Shown here: positions 52,224-60,499 of the stretch, piece by piece
Layout: each line of letters opens with the position of its first letter
Position numbering within the stretch: the first letter of the stretch is position 1
The notes under the pieces: generated by a model
Databases searched by the model: none
Told to the model about the DNA's origin: nothing
Seen by the model: the letters and a program-made list of their open reading frames with translations, nothing else
Source: an uncultured Oscillospiraceae bacterium
Lineage (GTDB): Bacteria; Bacillota; Clostridia; Oscillospirales; Ruminococcaceae
Assembly: GCA_934232845.1 (NCBI GenBank)
Contig: CAKQGD010000004.1
Location: 1 to 64,000, forward strand
Direction: 5' to 3'
Length of the DNA stretch: 64,000 nucleotides
Made by a program: the position numbers and the translations under genes

Positions 52224-52252
52224 ATTATAGTACATTTTAACCTTGAACGCAA
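52224..52252 (-). promoter_or_regulatory. promoter for the zapA operon
   Basis: TTGCGT (52247-52252), 17 bp, TATAAT (52224-52229) on the minus strand. Confidence 0.8.
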
Positions 52253-52336
52253 AGAATTTCACCGAAATTTCCAAGGCGGCAAAGCAAAATTTTTGTTTTT
52301 TACGGGAATTTCATTTCCTTTCGGGGCGTTTCGCGC

Positions 52337-52342
52337 TATAAT
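52337..52342 (+). promoter_or_regulatory. -10 box for the lipoprotein gene
   Basis: TATAAT 68 bp before the start; the -35 region is weak. Confidence 0.5.
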
Positions 52343-52410
52343 AACCGTAGATTGCCGCGCATGATGCGCCGGGCTTTCCAAATTGCTTTCCGAAAAAAGG
52401 AGGAAACGAC

Positions 52411-53145
52411 ATGAATCAAAAACTGACCGCCGTTCTGCTGGCGGTTTTTCTGCTCGCCGCCTGTTCGCGAGAGGGCTTTTACGAGGCCGTGGGAAAGACA
52501 TCCCCCGGCGAGAGGGAGGAATCCTCTTCTCAGGCCGAAAACGGCGGAGAGGAAAAGACCTCGTTTGAGACGGTCAACGGCGAGATCGACGAAGAAAACG
52601 CCGAGATCTACTACTGCGTGCCGGACACTCAGACGGAAAGCTCCGCCGCCGCGGCCGCCATTGAAAAAGAAATTTCCTCCATGGCGCTCGAAATCGCGGG
52701 CATGGCCCCCGACGGCGGCAAGGTCTCTCTTTTCGACGGTATGTGCGACAACAACGAAAACTGGTACAGCGCCGAATATGAACTGGTGCTTCGCACCGCC
52801 GACGGTACAAAGACGAAAAAAAGCTTCGGCCTTGTGTTCTCCGCCCAAACGGGCGAGGCCGTGCCTCTGACGGATGTGATCGATGCCGGCAAGCTGGCCG
52901 CGCGGATGCTCGACGATACGCTTTCCGAGGTGGACGCATCCTCCGACGAGGAGAAAGCACAGCTTCGCGCGGCGCTGTCCGACCTCGGTGCGAAGGGTCT
53001 TGAGGACTTACTGAAGGACGCGGACGGCGCGTGGCACGGTGAGGCGCCCTCGTGCTCGTATACGCTGGAGAGCGGCGAGATTACCGTAATGCTCAACGGT
53101 CTTGCCGACACCACCGTGATCGTGCGTTGCCCCGACGCCGTTTGA
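52411..53145 (+). CDS. lipoprotein with DUF3298-like C-terminal domain
   Basis: This 244-residue protein has a lipobox LLAAC (Cys18), a Glu/Ser-rich tether and a domain with YSAEYELVLRTADGTKTKKSFGLVFSAQTGEAVPLTDVI, which resembles the DUF3298/RsiV-type extracellular fold. Function is unknown. RsiV-like domains bind lysozyme in Bacillus, but no sigma factor gene is adjacent here. AAAGGAGGAA precedes the ATG. It is monocistronic with a terminator at 53264-53296. Confidence 0.7.
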   Translation: MNQKLTAVLLAVFLLAACSREGFYEAVGKTSPGEREESSSQAENGGEEKTSFETVNGEIDEENAEIYYCVPDTQTESSAAAAAIEKEISSMALEIAGMAPDGGKVSLFDGMCDNNENWYSAEYELVLRTADGTKTKKSFGLVFSAQTGEAVPLTDVIDAGKLAARMLDDTLSEVDASSDEEKAQLRAALSDLGAKGLEDLLKDADGAWHGEAPSCSYTLESGEITVMLNGLADTTVIVRCPDAV

Positions 53146-53263
53146 CGGCGCGCGGCACAGCGGCCGGAAAGAACGGTTTTTTTGCAAAAACGCCGATGAA
53201 TGTGAGCGTCACGCGGGTGTGAAAAGCGCCTTCTTTCCCCGAAAAAGAAGAAATGCGTCTATA

Positions 53264-53296
53264 TAAAAAAGCCGGTCTTTTACGACCGGCTTTTTG
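53264..53296. terminator. bidirectional terminator
   Basis: AAAAAGCCGGTC pairs with GACCGGCTTTTT. It also lies just past the M20 gene reading from the other side. Confidence 0.92.
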
Positions 53297-53327
53297 CATG
53301 TGGTGATTTTCCGGGGAAAAGGGCGCG

Positions 53328-54728
53328 TCACTTTTCGGCGCAGGTTGCTTCCATCAGGGAGATGAGCACGCGGATGCCCTGCGCGTAGCTGCGCACGGAG
53401 ATGCGCTCATTCGTACCGTGCACGCCCGCCGCGACGATCTCGGCCTGCTCGAGAAACGGCGAAAAGCGCAGGCAGGTGTCACAGATGTTCTCGTACTGGT
53501 GCGCGTCGGTTGCACCCGCGCTGATGGCGGGCAGGAAGACCACGCCGGTAAAGAAGCGGCGCAGCGCATCGGTCAGCGCCGGATAGCCGTAGCCGTCGGT
53601 GCGCGCGAGGGCGGACGCCTCGTTGCCCTGCACTACGGAAATTTCGACACGCTCGTCTGCCAGCGAGCGGCAGTGCGAGATCACTTCGTCCACTGTGTTG
53701 TGCGGCGCGATGCGGAAGTTGATGACTGCGCGCATATCCTGCGGCATGACGTTGCCGGCCTGACTGCCGCCCTCGATCATCGTCGGGGCGATCGTGGTGG
53801 AGATCAGATTGTAAAGGCCGCGGCGCTCCATGCAGCGCTCGGTCAGTTCGGCCTCATATTTTGCGGGATTCTGCGACAGAGAGGCGAAGGGCTCCTCGGT
53901 GATGCGGGGAGCAAGAACGGAAAACGCCTCGCGCAGCACGGGGGTCATCTTCGGAGGAAGGGGGTTTGACTGGATGCGGTCGATTGCGCGGGCCAGAGCG
54001 CCCAGAGAGGTGCCTCCCCATGGGTTGGAGCTGTGTCCCCCGCTGCTCTTGACGGAAAGAGCGAGGTCGAGATAGCCCTTTTCTCCGAGGCAGATGTTGG
54101 CGGCGACGGCTCCCGGCGCGCCGTAGGCCGCGGCGGTGTCGATGCGGCCGCCTCCCTCGTCGAGCAGAAATTCAAGCTGTACGCCCTGCGATTCGAGAAA
54201 ATCGGCAATGGCTTTCGCACCGGTATTGAGCGTCTCCTCATCCTGCCCGAAGGCAAAATAGATGGTGCGGGCAAAGCGCACCTTGTGCGCGAGCAGATAT
54301 TCGCCCGCCTCTAAAATGCCGAACACCATCTCTTTGATGTCGAGCGCGCCGCGTCCCCAGATAAAGCCGTCGGCAATATCGCCGGAGAACGGCCCGTGCA
54401 GCCAGTCGGCCTCGGTGCCCGGCACGACGGGCACGACGTCCTGATGCGACATGAAAAGCGCCGGGCGAAGCGACGGATCAGATCCTTTCAGTGTAAACAG
54501 CACGCTGTGCCCGATCTCGCGAAACTCGGCCTCTGCCGCGACGTGGGGATAATTCTCGAGCATCAGGCGGTGCAGACGGTCGAATTCTCCGTAATCGACC
54601 AGAGAGGTGTCGAGATAACCGGTCGTGTTGCACTGCAGCGCCGCAGAAAGACGGCGTGCCGCCGCGTCCGCATCAAGATCGGGATACGCCGATTCGTTCT
54701 GAAAATAATCGAATACATTGAGAGGCAT
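53328..54728 (-). CDS. M20 family peptidase, last gene of the lysine-riboswitch operon
   Basis: This is a 466-residue cytoplasmic M20 metallopeptidase with no signal peptide. Metal-site motifs are FMSHQDVVPV, WGRGALDIKEM, FGQDEETLNTGAKAI (catalytic Glu pair) and AGATDAHQYEN near the C-terminus. The length and motifs resemble the carboxypeptidase S/PM20D1-type branch. It begins 24 bp after the ATPase gene, so it probably shares the lysine-controlled mRNA. A role in releasing lysine from an imported dipeptide or N-acyl-lysine is an inference from that context. Confidence 0.85.
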   Translation of the reverse strand: MPLNVFDYFQNESAYPDLDADAAARRLSAALQCNTTGYLDTSLVDYGEFDRLHRLMLENYPHVAAEAEFREIGHSVLFTLKGSDPSLRPALFMSHQDVVPVVPGTEADWLHGPFSGDIADGFIWGRGALDIKEMVFGILEAGEYLLAHKVRFARTIYFAFGQDEETLNTGAKAIADFLESQGVQLEFLLDEGGGRIDTAAAYGAPGAVAANICLGEKGYLDLALSVKSSGGHSSNPWGGTSLGALARAIDRIQSNPLPPKMTPVLREAFSVLAPRITEEPFASLSQNPAKYEAELTERCMERRGLYNLISTTIAPTMIEGGSQAGNVMPQDMRAVINFRIAPHNTVDEVISHCRSLADERVEISVVQGNEASALARTDGYGYPALTDALRRFFTGVVFLPAISAGATDAHQYENICDTCLRFSPFLEQAEIVAAGVHGTNERISVRSYAQGIRVLISLMEATCAEK

Positions 54729-54752
54729 GAGCGGTTTCCTCCTTGTGTGATG

Positions 54753-55508
54753 TCAGTTTTCCGCGCCCGCGCCGCGCAGGTAGCGGGCGAGGAACTCGCG
54801 GGTGCGCGCTTCCTTCGGCGCGCCGAAGATCTGTTCGGGCGGCCCCTCTTCCAGGATGACCCCCTGATCCATAAAGAGCACGCGGTCCGAGGCCTCGCGC
54901 GCGAACTGCATTTCGTGCGTGACGACGACCATCGTCATGCCGTCGGCGGCAAGGCGCTGCATGACGTCGAGTACCTCCTGCACGATCTCGGGATCGAGCG
55001 CGGAGGTGGGTTCGTCAAAGAGCATGATGTCCGGGTTCATGCACAAAGCGCGGGCGATCGCGACGCGCTGCTTCTGTCCGCCGGAAAGGCGGGTTACGTC
55101 GGCGTGAAGAAAATCTCCGAGCCCGACGCTCTTTAGGTGGCGCACGGCGATTTCTTCCGCCTCTTCGCGCTTCATATGCTTGACGAGCATGGGGGCCATA
55201 GTGCAGTTGTCGAGCACGCTGGCGTTGGCGAAGAGGTTGAAGCTTTGAAATACCATGCCGATATGCTCGCGCAGGCCGTTGAGATCGGTCTCAAGGTCGG
55301 TTAAGTCCTGTCCTTCAAACCAGATATGGCCGGCGTCCGGCTCCTCAAGCAGGTTGATGCAGCGCAGCAGGGTGCTTTTGCCGCTGCCGGAGGCGCCGAT
55401 AATGCAGACAACCTCGCCCTTTTTCACCGACAGGCTTACGTCGCGCAGGACATGCAGGCTGCCGAAGGATTTTTGCAGGTTTTCGATGCGAATGAGTTCG
55501 TTTTCCAT
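54753..55508 (-). CDS. amino acid ABC transporter ATP-binding protein
   Basis: This 251-residue GlnQ/ArtM-type ATPase has Walker [10 protein letters not shown] (about 34-42), Q-loop [17 protein letters not shown], signature [15 protein letters not shown] (about 141), Walker [15 protein letters not shown] and H-loop [10 protein letters not shown]. It works with the permease (55522) and binding protein (56955) to import a polar amino acid, inferred to be lysine from the riboswitch upstream. Confidence 0.95.
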   Translation of the reverse strand: MENELIRIENLQKSFGSLHVLRDVSLSVKKGEVVCIIGASGSGKSTLLRCINLLEEPDAGHIWFEGQDLTDLETDLNGLREHIGMVFQSFNLFANASVLDNCTMAPMLVKHMKREEAEEIAVRHLKSVGLGDFLHADVTRLSGGQKQRVAIARALCMNPDIMLFDEPTSALDPEIVQEVLDVMQRLAADGMTMVVVTHEMQFAREASDRVLFMDQGVILEEGPPEQIFGAPKEARTREFLARYLRGAGAEN

Positions 55509-55521
55509 GAGCGTCCTCCTG

Positions 55522-56784
55522 TCAGTTGCAGCTCGGGATACCGCGGCTGCGCGGCGCTCCGAGCGTGGCGGCGCAGATGTTGAGCAGCTTTGCCGCGAAG
55601 AAAGTCAGGCACAAGAAGATCAGCGCGACTACACAGTAGATCGGCAGATACTTATAATAGATGCCGCAGACGGTCTTGGCCGCGAACATCAGCTCGACGA
55701 CGCCGATGACGTTGAGCACCGAGGAATCCTTGATGTTGATGATGAATTCGTTGCCGATGGCGGGCACGCTGTTCTTGACCGCCTGCGGAAACACGACCCT
55801 GCGCATCGCCTGCCACTGGCTCATGCCCAGGCTGCGGGCCGCCTCCATCTGTCCGTGGTCGATGGCCTCGACGCCGCCGCGCAGCACCTCGGCGAGATAG
55901 GCCGTCGAGTTGAGCGAGACGGTCACAAGACCCGCGGCAAAGACCGGCCACATGGCGAGCTGTTCGCTCACGGTGGCGTTGGGCATCAGCGACTGCACGA
56001 CAGAAAAGCCCGTGTAGTAGATGATCAGCGACTGCACCATCATCGGCGTGCCGCGGATCACGGTGATGTACGTTTTGGAAAAGCCCAGACCGACGGTCTT
56101 GAGGAACTTGACGAAGTCGTGGTCGCGCTTATCGACCTTCTGAATGCGCAGAAATACGAGCAGCAGTGCCAGCAGAAAGCCGAAAATGGTGCCGAGCAGC
56201 GCCAGCACGACGGTGGTGCGGATGCCCTGCCCGAGCGTGACGCCGCCGTTCATAGTCATGTAAAGCATCGAGCGGAAGAAATCGGTCGGGTTCTTGTCGA
56301 GGCGCGAGACCGCGGCAAGGATAGAAGCGAATCGAAGCACGACCGCGTCGAGCAGGCTCAGCGCGAACAGCGCCCAGACATAGTACGAGGCCCAGCGCGA
56401 TGCACGCACGACAGAGGGCTTTTTAAAGAACGGGTGGCTGCGGTAAGCGCGGCCCGAGCGAAGCTTTGCGGCCAGCGCCGCCAGAGAGAGCACAACGAAC
56501 GCGGCGCCCAAGCCCAGCAGCACGGCTCCGACGGGGCGGGGAATTGGATAGAGCAGGCAGTATTCCGTTTCGGCGGGGCGCTCGCCGAAGTACGGGCGAA
56601 GCAGCCACAGCGTGACAAAGAAGAGCGCGCTGGTGCCGAGATAGACATAGCGGTGGTCGGCGCGCACAAAGCGCGCGAAGCGGCGGCCGGTTCGGACGAA
56701 CCAAAGGCCCGTCTGGCGCGCGACCTCAGCCACAATGCGCAGCAGCATGAGGAAGAAGCCGGCGATTTTCTGAAGAATCTGCAT
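55522..56784 (-). CDS. amino acid ABC transporter permease with long N-terminal extension
   Basis: This 420-residue HisM/GlnP-type permease has the core (about 200-410) with [30 protein letters not shown], then FIRGTP-like [16 protein letters not shown] and the EAA loop [23 protein letters not shown]. The first 190 residues add an extra membrane-spanning portion (about three helices), which is longer than the usual 220-residue family. The start at 56784 follows AAAGGATG. Confidence 0.9.
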   Translation of the reverse strand: MQILQKIAGFFLMLLRIVAEVARQTGLWFVRTGRRFARFVRADHRYVYLGTSALFFVTLWLLRPYFGERPAETEYCLLYPIPRPVGAVLLGLGAAFVVLSLAALAAKLRSGRAYRSHPFFKKPSVVRASRWASYYVWALFALSLLDAVVLRFASILAAVSRLDKNPTDFFRSMLYMTMNGGVTLGQGIRTTVVLALLGTIFGFLLALLLVFLRIQKVDKRDHDFVKFLKTVGLGFSKTYITVIRGTPMMVQSLIIYYTGFSVVQSLMPNATVSEQLAMWPVFAAGLVTVSLNSTAYLAEVLRGGVEAIDHGQMEAARSLGMSQWQAMRRVVFPQAVKNSVPAIGNEFIINIKDSSVLNVIGVVELMFAAKTVCGIYYKYLPIYCVVALIFLCLTFFAAKLLNICAATLGAPRSRGIPSCN

Positions 56785-56954
56785 CGGTAAAGAACATCCT
56801 TTCCGAAAAAATATGGTGCGCACGGCGCGCGGGGAACGAGAGGAGCTCCGTCGGAAAGAACCTCTCCGCCCCGAAACGGAGGGGAGAGCCCCTTTCCGGC
56901 GGGTCGGAGCGTTTCGGCTGAAAAGCTCCGGCCTGCGCCGAAAAAATTCTTCTA

Positions 56955-57821
56955 TTACTTGGGCATCTGTTCGATGGCCTTGTCGATCATGGCGGTGAAA
57001 TCTTCCTGCGTCAGGGGCTCGATCACGGCGTTGACCTGCTCGAGCAGATCGGTGTCCTCCAGACGCAGACCCACGCAGGAACCGGTGAAGCCAAGCTCAA
57101 AGCCCTCTTCAAACCGCACCATCGCGAACTGCGGATAGGTGTTGAGATAGGCGGCGGCGTTGTCCTTGCCGACGACAATGCCGTCACAGGCATTCTGCTC
57201 CAGACGCGCGAGCATGTTGGGCACGTTTTCGACGGGGGTCAGGTGGTTGACGCCGGGAATCTGATCGATCACTTCGTCGTACTTGGTATCCTTCTGGCCG
57301 AGAATCGCGGCGCCCTCGAAGTCCTCAAGACGGGTGGCGGAGGCATAGGGGCCGTCGCCCTGCACCATGATAACATACTCGGTGGGCTTATAGGTCAGAG
57401 AAAATGCGACCGACTGCTTGCGGGTCTCGGTGTCGGCCATGCCGGCGATGATCATATCAATCTGTCCGGCGTTGAGCGCCTCGATCAGACCGTCCCACGC
57501 CAGCTTCTGCACAACGACCTCGCGGCCGAGCGCTTCGCCGATCATGCGGGCTACCTGTACGTCATAGCCTTCGGCATAGGCGCCGGGCAGGTTTTCGATG
57601 GGCAGGTTGGTGTCGGTGGGCGCATTCTCCTGCCAGTTGTTGGGGGCGTAGTCGCATTCCATGCCGACACGCAGGGGCTCTTCCGCGGGGGCGCTCTCGC
57701 TGCCGGAGGCAGAAGCGCTCTCCGAAGCGGAAGCCGGGGTGGACGCGCTGCCGCCGCAGGCGGTCAGCAGGGTGGCCGCCATCATTACGGCCAGAAGCAG
57801 TGCAAGAATATTTCTTCTCAT
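56955..57821 (-). CDS. amino acid-binding lipoprotein, probable lysine receptor
   Basis: This 288-residue SBP_bac_3-family lipoprotein has signal LLTAC (Cys22), a Ser/Ala tether (23-45), then LRVGMECDYAPNNWQEN, GYDVQVARMIGEALGREVVVQKLAWDGLIEALNAGQIDMIIAGMADTETR, the standard polar amino acid binding fold. The start at 57821 follows AAGGAGG; a much longer open frame runs back over the riboswitch and is not coding. It is directly controlled by the lysine riboswitch upstream. Confidence 0.93.
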   Translation of the reverse strand: MRRNILALLLAVMMAATLLTACGGSASTPASASESASASGSESAPAEEPLRVGMECDYAPNNWQENAPTDTNLPIENLPGAYAEGYDVQVARMIGEALGREVVVQKLAWDGLIEALNAGQIDMIIAGMADTETRKQSVAFSLTYKPTEYVIMVQGDGPYASATRLEDFEGAAILGQKDTKYDEVIDQIPGVNHLTPVENVPNMLARLEQNACDGIVVGKDNAAAYLNTYPQFAMVRFEEGFELGFTGSCVGLRLEDTDLLEQVNAVIEPLTQEDFTAMIDKAIEQMPK

Positions 57822-57897
57822 GATTGTATTTCCTCCTTGTTTTCTTACAGCGGGTGTATTTCTGACGGCTGCCGAACAGAAGCAAAACAGAAACGCA

Positions 57898-57938
57898 CGC
57901 AAAAAAACGAGCGCTTCGTTTTGAGAAGCGCTCGTGTC
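57898..57938 (-). terminator. expression-platform terminator of the lysine riboswitch
   Basis: ACGAGCGCTTC pairs with GAAGCGCTCGT, then seven T on the minus strand, 77 bp before the binding-protein start. Confidence 0.92.
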
Positions 57939-57999
57939 AAAATCAAAGAAAGCGGCAGCAGCGTCCCCGCATGCGGGACGCATCAACCCAAAATTCTCC

Positions 58000-58182
58000 G
58001 AAACGCGATAGCTCTCCACAAAACTTGTGACAGTGCGCAGGATCTTCACCTACGCCCCAGCTGCAAGCCGCGCTGTTTCGCGGTCTGCCCTTCGGCGGCG
58101 GCCCCTTTCCGGAAAAGCGGGTCAACAGCCCCGTGTGCTTATCCGTACTCTTGACGCGCCGCGCCTCTATCCCGGCTGCCTT
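58000..58182 (-). promoter_or_regulatory. lysine riboswitch (L-box)
   Basis: Reading the minus strand, landmarks occur in order: GATAGAGGCGCG, GTCAAGAGTACGG, GGAAAGGGG, CGCCGAAGG, a CTGGGGCG-type loop, CTGTCAC and TGGAGAGCTATC. These match the conserved core of the five-way lysine aptamer. A strong terminator follows. High lysine should favour termination, so it represses import genes when lysine is abundant. Confidence 0.93.
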
Positions 58183-58208
58183 GCGGCAGTCCGTCGGTTT
58201 GTCATACC

Positions 58209-58232
58209 TTAACACAACCGTTCGGTTTCGTC
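58209..58232 (-). promoter_or_regulatory. promoter for the lysine riboswitch transcript
   Basis: -35 TTGACG just upstream of the aptamer, with a weak -10 (TAAGGT) at about 17 bp. Confidence 0.5.
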
Positions 58233-58384
58233 AAGGGGAGAAATGGAAATTCTTCGTTTATGCTCGTTTAAACACTTTTTCGTAAAAAAATTGTGCCAAA
58301 TATCTATATTTTTCCGCGAAACAGTTTGCAGATGCCGTATCGTTTCTTGACTGCGCGGCAAGATCTGTTCTTTTTCAAAAAAGA

Positions 58385-58425
58385 AAAAAGCACCGGCCCT
58401 TTCCGTTTAGGGCGGTGCGTACGCG
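58385..58425 (-). terminator. terminator of an orphan short transcript
   Basis: GCACCGCCC and GGGCCGGTGC pair around TAAACGGAAA, then TTTTTTCTTTTTT on the minus strand. Confidence 0.8.
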
Positions 58426-58486
58426 GGCCTCTGACTTGCCCGGTTTCTTTCTTGTCCTCTCGGCAGCGTGCGCCTGCCGTCTTCTC

Positions 58487-58546
58487 TCAGTCGAGCAGAG
58501 TAAGGCACTCGTTCAGGACTTCATCTGTCATTTCGAAGTTTCTCAT
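58487..58546 (-). CDS. possible micro-ORF in an orphan transcript
   Basis: This is a 19-codon frame (M-R-N-F-E-M-T-D-E-V then LNECLTLLD) on a short transcript bounded by a consensus promoter (58636-58664) and a terminator. A TTG-started extension of 14 residues (from about 58588) overlaps the stop of a three-codon ORF next to AAGGAGGAGAAGG. It could encode a small acidic peptide, or the RNA itself may be the product. Confidence 0.3.
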   Translation of the reverse strand: MRNFEMTDEVLNECLTLLD

Positions 58547-58635
58547 ATTCTTTTTTCGGTCGCCATAAAAAGTTTGCGGGGGATTCAAACAATCATATTC
58601 GACCTTCTCCTCCTTTCTTATTTTACTTCATCCTC

Positions 58636-58664
58636 AGTATACGCGTCAAAAATCGGGAAGTCAA
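58636..58664 (-). promoter_or_regulatory. consensus promoter of the orphan short transcript
   Basis: TTGACT (58659-58664), 17 bp, TATACT (58636-58641) on the minus strand: the same hexamers and spacing as the leaders at 30570 and 32899. Confidence 0.85.
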
Positions 58665-58942
58665 GAGATTTTTTTCAGGGAATTATTTCTGCGGCTTCTG
58701 CCCCGGCTGTAAAAGGCGAAACAAATCCCGAAGCAGCCGTGCTTTTTATCTTTGCCTCATCACTTTTTGTGATCTCAAAGCAGGAACACCCGACCGAATG
58801 CGGATGGAGACATTTCTCTCTAAGCCGGACAATGCCCCTCTTTTTCGGTAAAACGAGCGGACCTGTGTATTGATAGAGAATCTTTATCGCAGATTCGCTG
58901 TCGTATAGCGAGAATGCAAAGCAGCGCCTTGTGCTTCGGCAT

Positions 58943-58985
58943 AAAAACAGGAGCCCGGCGAAGGGATTCTTCGCCGGACCCAAAA
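58943..58985 (-). terminator. terminator after oadA
   Basis: CCGGCGAAG pairs with CTTCGCCGG, followed on the minus strand by CTCCTGTTTTT. Confidence 0.85.
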
Positions 58986-58994
58986 GATTTCATT

Positions 58995-60398
58995 TCAGCG
59001 GTGCGCCACATGTGCCGCAGCGTCGGGCGGCACGAAGGTGCCCGGTTCGGCGGGCACAGGGTTTTCACGCCGCGCGAAGAAGTGCTCCGCAAGCTGCGGA
59101 AAGGCGATATACGACAGCACGTCTTCGTCGCTTTTTGCTTTGGCGCCGAGTTCACGCTTTGTCTTTTCGAACATGGGTTCGAGCGTGTCGGCAAAGCGTC
59201 CCTCAAAACGGGGCTCACCGCCGCAGGCGCGGCGCACCAGATCTGCGTCGAGGGGACCGGGCGCCTTGCCGTACTCGCCGCGCAGGTACGATTTGACCTC
59301 GCTGGTGATCATGCGGTAGCGGTCGCCGGCCAGCACGTTGATGACGGCCTGAACGCCCGTCATCTGGCTCATCGGTGTGACCAGAGGCGGATAGCCGAGA
59401 TCGCGGCGAACGTTCGGCACCTCCTGCAGCACCTCGTCAAACCGGTCGGCGGCATTCTGCCCCTTGAGCTGTGAAAGCAGATTGGAAAGCATGCCGCCCG
59501 GCACCTGATACACCAGACATCTGGGATGGGTACCCATGCAGTAGGGCGTCAAAAGCCCTTCGGAAGTGTATTTTTGCTGAATAGGCTTAAAATATTTGTT
59601 GACCTCACGCGCCTTCTCGTCGTCGATTGCGACGCGGTAGCCCAGCTGACGCAGCGCGTAGGCGGCGCTTTCGGTCGGGTACTGGCTTGTGCCGCCCGAA
59701 AAGACCGACACGGCCGTATCGATGATATCCGCACCCGCTTCAATTCCCTTGAGCAGTGTAAAGGGCGCGAGACCCGTCGTGCAGTGCGTGTGAAGCACCA
59801 GAGGAAGATCCACCTCGCTCTTGACGGCGCGGATGAGATCGAACGCATCCTGCGGGCCCATGATACCCGCCATGTCCTTGATGCAGATGGTGTCGCAGCC
59901 CATGTCGCGCAGCTGTTTGGCCAGTACGACGTAGGCGTCGGGCGTGTGTACGGGACTGCTGGTATAGCAGACCGCGCCGGAAACTTCCGCACCGTATTTT
60001 TTGGCGGCGCGTACGGCGGTTTTCAGATTGCGCACGTCGTTGAGGGCATCAAAAACGCGGATGATGTCGATGCCGTTTTTTACCGACAGTTCGACGAATT
60101 TTTTCACGACGTCGTCGGGATAGGGCCGGTAGCCCAGCACGTTCTGTCCGCGCAGCAGCATCTGCAGCTTGGTATCCGGGACGGCGGCGCGGATTTTTCT
60201 CAGGCGCTCCCACGGATCCTCGTTCAGGTAGCGCAGGCAGGTGTCGAAAGTGGCGCCGCCCCAGCATTCGATGGAGTAATAGCCCACTTCGTTCATTGTG
60301 CTCAGAATCGGGGCGAACTCTTCAAACGGCATCCGGGTCGCGATCTGGGACTGCTGCGCGTCCCGCAGCACGGTTTCAGTGAAGCCAATCGTTCTCAT
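58995..60398 (-). CDS. oadA: oxaloacetate decarboxylase alpha / pyruvate carboxylase subunit B-type carboxyltransferase
   Basis: This is a 467-residue carboxyltransferase with the HMGL-like barrel at the start (FTETVLRDAQQSQIATRMP, RDAQ motif with metal-binding residues), the substrate segment LLRGQNVLGYRPYPDDVV, AGIMGP and LVLHTHCTTGLAPFTLLKG (metal-binding His pair), then a PYC_OADA domain. The biotin-carrier domain usually at the C-terminus is missing; the protein ends in a Pro-rich tail. The carrier must therefore be a separate protein. Oxaloacetate is the likely substrate, with OadB (39069) as the membrane partner. Confidence 0.93.
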   Translation of the reverse strand: MRTIGFTETVLRDAQQSQIATRMPFEEFAPILSTMNEVGYYSIECWGGATFDTCLRYLNEDPWERLRKIRAAVPDTKLQMLLRGQNVLGYRPYPDDVVKKFVELSVKNGIDIIRVFDALNDVRNLKTAVRAAKKYGAEVSGAVCYTSSPVHTPDAYVVLAKQLRDMGCDTICIKDMAGIMGPQDAFDLIRAVKSEVDLPLVLHTHCTTGLAPFTLLKGIEAGADIIDTAVSVFSGGTSQYPTESAAYALRQLGYRVAIDDEKAREVNKYFKPIQQKYTSEGLLTPYCMGTHPRCLVYQVPGGMLSNLLSQLKGQNAADRFDEVLQEVPNVRRDLGYPPLVTPMSQMTGVQAVINVLAGDRYRMITSEVKSYLRGEYGKAPGPLDADLVRRACGGEPRFEGRFADTLEPMFEKTKRELGAKAKSDEDVLSYIAFPQLAEHFFARRENPVPAEPGTFVPPDAAAHVAHR

Positions 60399-60438
60399 TG
60401 CGTTCTCACATCCTTCTGAAGTTTCTTTTGTTTTTCAT

Positions 60439-60467
60439 ATAGTACAATGTATTTGCTCTGTTTGCAA
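60439..60467 (-). promoter_or_regulatory. promoter for oadA
   Basis: TTGCAA (60462-60467), 17 bp, TACTAT (60439-60444) on the minus strand. Confidence 0.65.
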
Positions 60468-60499
60468 GTAAAATTGCATAAATTCACCAAAAATTCATG

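Larger units (their letters stand above)
58547..58994. other. intergenic region between oadA and the orphan transcript
   Basis: Apart from the orphan promoter I see no supported gene. Frames on both strands have chance-like composition. Confidence 0.5.

Noticed and set aside
58675..58983. 102-codon minus-strand frame next to the oadA terminator
   Set aside because: It runs through the terminator and has no ribosome site or conserved feature.
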